Source: Prunus persica
Taxonomy: Eukaryota; Streptophyta; Magnoliopsida; Rosales; Rosaceae
DNA length: 64,000 bases
Direction: 5' to 3'
Assembly: GCF_000346465.2 (NCBI RefSeq)
Contig: NC_034015.1
Coordinates: 1,998,838 to 2,062,837, forward strand
The position numbers and the translations under genes were made by a program. The notes under the pieces are model-generated. The model was not told the origin of the DNA. It did no database searches and saw only the letters and a program-made list of their open reading frames with translations. Below are positions 57,090 through 64,000 of this stretch, piece by piece (within the stretch, counting starts at the first letter, position 1; the number at the start of each line of letters is the position of its first letter).

Positions 57090-60000
57090 TCAGGCAGTGA
57101 AACCATCAAGAGCAAGCAATTCACCACATGTTGTCATATGTAATGGCTTTGACAAATGCAGCCTCTGCGTTGATGACAGGAGCTGAGAAACTTTCTTCAT
57201 TGTTGGACGACACTGCGAACTGGGATTCAAGGATGCAAATGCGATCTTCACCAGAGAGACCACCTCCCCTGCTTCTTGTTTTGTGGGTGGGGAGATGCGT
57301 TGGTCCAGAACTTCTGAAATTGGCATTTCAGGGGCAGGTGATGCAGATGAGGACGAAGATGATGCCCCGGATGATAAAGATGATAAAACATCTCCTGGAT
57401 GGCTTCCCATAATTATTTCCAGTGTGACAACTCCAAAGCTATAAACATCGGACTTTTCGTTCACGTCCGTTGTATATGCAAGCTCTGCTCAGAAAAAGCA
57501 CATAGAAGAAATTGTATCATGCATCAATTGTGCACACGTATAATAAGAGACTCAGATTGAAGTGTTCAAAACATTGCTTTGCAGAAAAAGGACAGTGAGG
57601 AAGTCACAATTTCCCAATCAAATTAATAATTGATTGAAACACAACCTACAAATTCGAGGAAATTTGGTTCTTTTTCAGAACTAAAAAAGATAGCTTAATA
57701 GAAGCTGGACGGTGAAGAAAAAAATAGAATTAAATAAGAAAATTTTCCATCATCATTCACATAAAAAATATCTAATAGTTATATTTTCTAAATCAAAGAA
57801 GTCCAATGTGTTTATGTTACCGCTCCTAATGATGAAAATGAAGCATTGGTCTAAAAACAAAAGCTTAAAAGTGCTAAATACAGAGAACAGGGAATCACAA
57901 TATTACCTGGTGCCATGTAACCATATGTGCCTGCAGTGGTAGTCCAATTAGTTGAGTCTGGATTTAAAAACTTAGCAGTGCCAAAGTCTGAAACACAGGC
58001 CTCATATTCAGAATCCAACAAAATGTTCTTGCTTGAGATGTCACGATGTACAATCGGTGGCAAGCAATCGTGGTGCATGTAAGACAAGGCATGAGCTAAG
58101 CCTTTAACAATATTCACCCTTTTACTCCACCCCAACTCTGTAGCTTCTTTATCTTTGCTCAACATTGCGGCCAAGCTACCTCTTTCAAGATACTCATACA
58201 CCAAAAATGAGTGTCGTTTATGTGTGCAGAAACCATAGAGCTTGACAATATTCCGATGTCTTATCTCACTAAGTGCCCTTATTTCATTTAAGAACTCCTT
58301 TTGAAATTCTGTCTCACCATCCCATAGTAGATGAAGTTTCTTCACGGCCACTACGTCTCCAGATGACAAATTCACTCTATAGACGCTTCCATGTCCTCCC
58401 TTCCCAATGCAATATGTGGAATCAAAATCTTCTGTTGCCCTTATGATTTCCTCATACATTGATTTTCCATCAAAATTTAAAACTGAAAAGGAAATTTCTC
58501 CATGCATGTGGTCTTGTTTAGTATCTTGATGCTTCTTCTTTCTTTGCACTATTACAAAGATAATTGTAAAGAAAGCAAATACAAGTACAAATACCGCTAG
58601 AAGAGAGAATATTAACTTGTGGTCCTTTTTTGAGCCATATGCATGTGCATTGCAGGGTGGCAGCAGAACTCCAACTTTGCCACACAATCCTTTGTTCCCT
58701 TTCAATCTTTCTGGCAGAGCTTTTCGAAATGCACTGATATTGGGAAGGGGACCTTCCAACTGATTGTAGGATATGTCAACGTACGACAAGCCGTGCATCT
58801 CTTCGAAACTTGATGGTATGGAACCTGAAAGATTGTTGTGGGAAAGATCAAGTGTCCCCAAACTCTGCATACTGCCCATTTCCGATGGTATCTTACCTTC
58901 AAGTGAGTTATGACTTAAATCCAGGTCATTCAATTGAACTAACTTCCCCAACTTAAATGGAATTGCTTGAGCCAACTTGTTGTTGCTCAAATTCAAGTAG
59001 TGCAATCTGAACAAGTCAACTAGAATGCTGGGAATTGACTCATTCAATTTGTTTGCTGACAAGTCAAGATATTCAAGATCATTCAATGATCCAAATTCCA
59101 ACGGTATACGACCCGAAAGTTGATTTCCATTCAACATCAACTTCACCAACAAAGACAACCTCCCGAATTCTTTTGGGATCAACCCAACTAAATGATTTGA
59201 AGAGAGATCTAGCTCATGAATTTGGGTTGCATTGCCTATCTCAGGTGGGATGCTTCTAGTAAGGTTGTTTCCCGCAAGTCGTAGGGCTGTCAACTTTGGG
59301 CATTTTTGCCAATTGTGTGAGATTTCTCCATACAAGTTGTTGTGGCTTACATCTATAAAATCAAGATTCGGATAAATACCAAACTCTTCAGATATATTGC
59401 CTGTAAATTGGTTCTGTTCAAGACGGACTCTAACTAAGCTCGTGCAGTTTTTCAAGCTTTTGGGGATTGGACCAGTCAAATAGTTTTTGCCTGCTGCAAA
59501 GTATGTGAGTTTTCCACCTTGGAAAATATTTTGGGGCAGATAACCAGAAAATTGGTTTCTACTCAACTGCAAACTAGTCAAATTCTTGAGATTCTCTAAC
59601 TCTTGGGGAATGGAGCCGGAAAGTTGGTTAGCGCTTAGGGATAAGTAGTCCAAGAGTCTCAAGTTAGCAAATGAAGTTGGAATTGAATCTTTGAGTTGAT
59701 TAATGCTCAAATCTAGGAGTACAAGAGATTTCAAGTTCCCTATCTCCTTGGGAATCAAACCAGAAAGTTGGTTATCGCTTAGGGATAAGGTCTCCAAGTT
59801 GCTCAAGTTAGCAAATGAAGTTGGAATTGAATCTTTGAGTTGGTTAATGCTCAAATCTAGGAATACAAGAGATTTCAAGTTCCCTATCTCCTTGGGAATC
59901 AAACCAAAAAGTTGGTTATTGCTTAGGGATAAGGTCTCCAAGTTGCTCAAGTTAGCAAATGAAGTTGGAATTGAATCCTTGAGTTGATTAGTGCTCAAAT

Positions 60001-60745
60001 CTAGGATTACAAGATATTTCAAGTTCCATATCTCCTTGGGAATCAAACCAGAAAGTTGATTGTTTTGCAAGTACAAAGTGTGTAGCTTTATTAAGTTACC
60101 AATATTTGGAGGGATGAGACCAGTTAAATTGTTATCGAGAAATTGTAGGTGTACAAGAGATTTCAAGTTCCCTATCTCCTTGGGAATCAAACCAGAAAGT
60201 TTATTACCATAGAGATAGAGATAGGTAAGATTTCTCAACAGACTGATTTCTGGTGGGATTCTCCCGGAAAATTGATTGTTCGAGAGATCAAGATTGGAGA
60301 GTTTGGAGAGGTTACTGATTTGAGGTGGGATGGTATCAAATAGTTTGTTCATGTGGAGGTCAAGATATTCAAGATTAGGGAAGGACAAGAATGAAAATTC
60401 ATGTAGCGTACCTTTTATACCACAAGTGGAAAGGTCTATCATTCTGACACTTCCAGCTGAGTTGCATGAAACACCAGTCCAAGTGCATGGGCTTGTTCTT
60501 GGTTTTGGATTGCTGCTGGAAGAATTGGTGGCATTAATATTATGAGTGGGAGGGTCGTACCAGGTGAGGTTATTGAGGGCTTGATTTTGAAATAAGCTGG
60601 CTTTCCATTTGAGAAGAGCCTTTGCTTCAGTATCAGAAGTAGAAGTAGCAGAAAGAAAAGCAACCCAATTTGGTGATGAAACATACAACAAGATGACAAG
60701 GCAATGAGGCATGAAGCATAGTTTAGCGGAAGTTAAAGATGTCAT
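57090..60745 (-). CDS. LRR receptor-like kinase, MIK2-like subfamily
   Basis: Two exons, complement of 57907-60745 and 57090-57484, give 1,077 residues; the GT/AG junction completes MAPE. A signal peptide (about 1-33) precedes an LRR N-terminal cap with CTWTGVSC. About two dozen LRRs follow to about residue 680, then a transmembrane helix at about 711-735 followed by QRKKK. The Ser/Thr kinase domain covers about 775-1050: glycine loop GKGGHGSVY (about 779), VAVKK lysine (about 802), HRD at 900-902, DFG at 920-922, APE at 945-947, then SDVYSFGVV. All catalytic motifs are present, so it should be an active RD-type kinase at the plasma membrane. Family members such as Arabidopsis MIK2 perceive peptides in immunity and development; the ligand here is unknown. 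Three 48-residue LRR pairs are nearly identical in DNA (about 59640-60030). Confidence 0.92.
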
Positions 60746-61425
60746 GGTTATTGTTTGTGTGGTATGGGCCGTGCCTTACTACTTATATATAGTGTGGATT
60801 AGTCTTCGGGGTTCAGTAGTTGAGCATTGAAAAGTCTTTGAGAGCGTGTTCCTTGTGCTCTTGATTAAGTTGTGTGAGAACCCGTGGTTTTCTTATGGGT
60901 ATGCAGAGAACTGATTCTTGGACCTCAAATTCACACCTGAATGTCACCATGGCAAGGGACAATGAAATTATTGTTTTCATTTTTTCTTTCCGACAAGGAA
61001 AAACATTTCTAAGTAACAAACGGTTTGGGGTTTTCACACTGAAAGTCTTTGTCCTTTTTCTTTAAAGTTGGAATTGCAACTTTTGCATTTTCTCAAAGCA
61101 TGATTAACATGTGCCCTAGCCAGACAGAGGAAATAGTATAGTCCTGTCACGACTAGAACAATTCAAACAAAACATATTTCTTCCTTTGCTTACTGGAAAA
61201 ATTAATCCATTCCAGCTGTCCCCAACAAATCTGAAGAGGAATAACTCGTCAATGTAATTTCATCCACGCCTTTCATTCCCATCCTTTTTTTTTCCCTACT
61301 TTCTTTCTGACCTAAATCATCAAGAATAAGTTTCAAAGTAATGATAGTTGTATACATTTTAGTCCCATTTCCTAAATTTTGATGGGTGTATTTTTGCTCA
61401 CCACTTTAACTCGATGATTAGCTTT
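60746..61425 (-). promoter_or_regulatory. Upstream region of the receptor kinase
   Basis: A minus-strand TATATATAA (about 60784-60792) lies roughly 40 bases upstream of the start codon and is a candidate TATA box, implying a very short 5' leader. A CACTA transposon begins about 680 bases upstream of the gene. Confidence 0.5.
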
Positions 61426-64000
61426 CACTACTACAAAAAGTGAAAAAGACGACCAGAAAACAACGACGGTCTAAGTGAAAACCGTCGTGGTTTATAAAAA
61501 GACGACGGTTCTAAAAACACCGTCGTGTAATACAACCTTAGACAACTAAAAAATGGAGTTTCAAATGGCTGTTCAAAAACAACGACGTACATAATTAAAC
61601 AACCGACGTCTATTTGAAACAGATTTCCTCAGTGTAAAATCAATGCCAACAAAGAACGGCAGAAGTTATGAATCGACCGACGTAGAAAGTAAAGACGACG
61701 ATTTCAATAAAAACTGCCGTTTTTACTCATAAAATAACACGACGAGGTTTTCGTATAAGACGCCGTATAATTACAAACAAATCCACGGCTTTAAAATACA
61801 AAATATCGCCGTATTAAATTAATTTACAACGACGGAAAATATAAATATATCGACGTCATTCTCGTATAGTTCTACTACGTTATCTTTAAATCGTACAATA
61901 AAATTTATCGTCGTATTTATTCATTTTATACGTCGTACCTTTAATTTTAACGGTCGTCTTAATAAGAATTTTTGTTAACAATTTTTTTCTTTGATTTTCT
62001 TATCCTACGTCGGTAGATCTACTTAATGACAAGAATTGAAATAACCACGACGGTTTATATAGAACACCGCCGACATAATCAGTTTTGTCTGAGATCCCAA
62101 GGGTTACGAAATCTTACCAGATGGAACTCTGTTCCACATCATAATCTTAACAGATGACACAGATTTGCAAATATTGCGTCGTGTTAGTTTACAAATTCTA
62201 GAACATTAATTTCCCTCATTTTAAATTTCCTCGGGAAAGAAAAATCTATTTATCACGCTTTGGAATTGAAAACTAAAACTGAAAGAATACGGGAAAAAAA
62301 ACTCCATTTATAATTTAAAATTAAAATCCACGTCGGTTGTAGTACACTTAACGACGTTTAACAAAATAATCTACGTCGGTAATTATAAATCTACCGCCAT
62401 CGTAACTTAATATAGACGACGAGAAAAGACGACGGTAGAACAGAAAACCGCCGTTGTTTCAGTTTCTTTAACATATCTTTCTGCAGGACTTGTGTAGTTC
62501 AAAGCATTGACAATGTCTTCATCATATCTCCCAGAAACTACTGATTCAATTGCTCATGCTTTAGAGGCCATCTGAAGCCATTTCTATTCTTTATCGCATT
62601 CTTGAAACCCATCTTCTTCTTCTGAAGCTCTACGGATAAAGGAAGAGGCTATCACAATAAATCCGACGGATCTTCTTAGGCAAGAAAATCAAGCAGAGGA
62701 TCAGGCACATCTGATCTTCAGATTTCCCTGAGAAGCGAACTTTCCTTCGACAGCGAGTGGAGGCCAGGCTTGCATCTCTTTTGATGGAAAGCAAGGAGTA
62801 TTCAGAAGCACTAAGTGTCCTATCAGGCTTGATCAAGGAAGTGAGAAGGCTAGTTGACAAGCTTCTTCTTGTGGACATATATTTGATGCGAGTAAGCTCA
62901 ATTTCTCTTTGAGAAAACATCCAAATTATTATCTTTGAGACATGAGAGACTGAGAGAGGAAGAACTTGGAACCTTAAATGTAAACCGAAAATGAATGAAA
63001 GCGACAAATTTATAGAATAAATTTTTAAAACCAACGGCGGTCCTTGCAAACAAACCGCCGTTTAAATTGTAAAATCAACGTCGGTATGATCGACGTATAT
63101 TACAGAAATCCACGTCGGTAAATTAATAAAAACGACGTGTTAAATAATATACCATGACGCGAGTTATTACTTATGTACTTTAATTTTTGAGTTTACTACG
63201 ACGGTACCTACAAACTACTGTCGTATTTATTTACCACGTCCGAAGTTAAATGTACCGTCGTATTTTGTAATTTATACGTCGTAGTTATATGTAACCGCCA
63301 TATTATTTTTTTGAAATGGTTTTATATGTAAGCAACTTTTCGTCTACTTGACTTACACATTTGTTGTTTTTATATTCTTATTTTATTTAAATCTGTCATC
63401 CAAAAAAGAAACTTTACATATTGCAGAATATTAATTTCCTTCGTTTTAAATTTCCTCCGGAAAAAAAACTCTATTTATAACGCACTGTAATTGAAAAATA
63501 AACTGAAAGGTCACGGGAAAAAAAATTCTATTCATAATTTAAAAATTAAAATCCACGTCGGTTATATTAAACCTAACGACGTTAAATGAAATGATTCCAC
63601 GTCGAATGAAAAATATTGCGTCGTTTTAGTTAAAAACGACGTAGTTAAATGTAACCGCCGTATTATTTTTTTGAAATGGTTTTATATGTAAGCAACTTTT
63701 CGACTTACACATGCACTGTTTCCAAACCCGATTAAAAATTTCAATCTCCCAGAGAAACCTTTTCGTCTTTTTTCCTTGTCAGAGCATTGTCAGAGTTTCT
63801 CATCGTCTTCCTCTCGTCTTCTTCGTCGTCTCTGAACTTAAACATCGATCATCTTCCTCTTGCTTTCATTGCACGCAAAAGGTAAGCTTTCATTTTCACT
63901 ATTTTGGTTACTGTTTTGCATGCTCATACGTTTTTTGTTTGAAAAATCTTTTTACCTTTTTTCTGGCCAAAATCATTTTACTTCTTTCCAAGTTTGATAA
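61426..64000 (+). mobile_element. CACTA (En/Spm-like) transposon, left end, runs off the window
   Basis: The terminus CACTACTACAAAAAGTG at 61426 is the classic CACTA end, preceded by TTT (a possible 3-bp target copy). Dense subterminal motifs ACGACGGT, CCGTCGT and CACGTCGGT in both orientations fill 61450-62460 and 63030-63660, as expected for transposase-binding arrays. CT-rich sequence at about 63780-63890 ends CAAAAG followed by GTAAGC and looks like a 5' untranslated exon and intron donor. The other terminus and any transposase lie beyond the edge. A gene fragment is embedded (62513-62935). Confidence 0.85.
62513..62935 (+). pseudogene. RPN6: Captured fragment of the proteasome lid subunit gene RPN6 (PSMD11)
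   Basis: The ATG at 62513 begins MSSSYLPETTDSIAHALEA, the RPN6 N-terminus. After a small deletion the next frame gives SEAISILYRILE, and then SSSSEALRIKEEA and LLRQENQAED. The sequence skips a middle part and continues KRTFLRQRVEARLASLLMES, EYSEALSVLSGLIKEVRR and DKLLLVDIYLM with several frame changes, ending with SKLNFSL just past 62890. RPN6 clamps the lid to the core of the 26S proteasome. No introns are visible in the retained part. Frameshifts and deletions exclude function. It lies between two blocks of CACTA subterminal repeats, so the transposon carries it. Confidence 0.85.

Noticed and set aside
57128..57412. Plus-strand frame opposite the receptor kinase C-terminus, and similar plus frames at 59035-60545
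   Set aside because: Shadow frames of the minus-strand kinase and LRR exons; codon pattern and domains support only the minus strand.

Overview
The window is nuclear DNA of a flowering plant, most likely a eudicot. Spliced genes with GT/AG introns, an LRR receptor kinase, a NAC gene, and nested LTR retrotransposons and DNA transposons all point that way. A Rosaceae-like genome is plausible from the overall character of the repeats, but the sequence alone does not prove it. There is no bacterial or phage content. I found no convincing tRNA, rRNA or CRISPR.

Only two genes look intact. One is a five-exon NAC-family transcription factor gene on the plus strand (12088-14130), with a duplicated NAC segment and tandemly duplicated C-terminal exons. 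The other is a two-exon LRR receptor kinase of the MIK2-like type on the minus strand (57090-60745). A third host locus is a broken copy of the chloroplast cysteine desulfurase NFS2 on the minus strand. Its exon remnants are scattered from 29053 down to 16241, because a Harbinger transposon (17489-21277) and a retrotransposon (21684-28234) landed inside it.

The rest is mainly transposon. Three structurally complete LTR retrotransposons have matching target duplications: A (1482-8163, plus), B (21684-28234, plus) and C (33665-38751, minus). They share a non-coding internal region with no gag or pol. That region is packed with small RNA-type hairpins whose stems change in a compensated way between units. 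A has LTRs unlike those of B and C, and its 5' internal region is replaced by intronless pieces of host genes, including monodehydroascorbate reductase. B alone carries an antisense coiled-coil reading frame. C sits inside a Gypsy solo LTR (32136-39838) that also holds a MITE.

Further right, a decayed Copia element (41492 to about 49705) is interrupted by the 5' LTR and gag of a decayed Gypsy element (43888 to about 49148). A Mutator-like element with long terminal inverted repeats (52196-54361) contains another nested element. A CACTA transposon starts at 61426, runs off the right edge, and carries a fragment of the proteasome subunit gene RPN6. Left of the NAC gene is a DNA transposon (about 9390-11764) with a Myb/SANT-like pseudogene. 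At the left edge is the LTR and primer-binding site of another minus-strand retrotransposon.

The host genes do not form a pathway. The strongest candidate for something undescribed is the hairpin-dense internal RNA of the A/B/C family.
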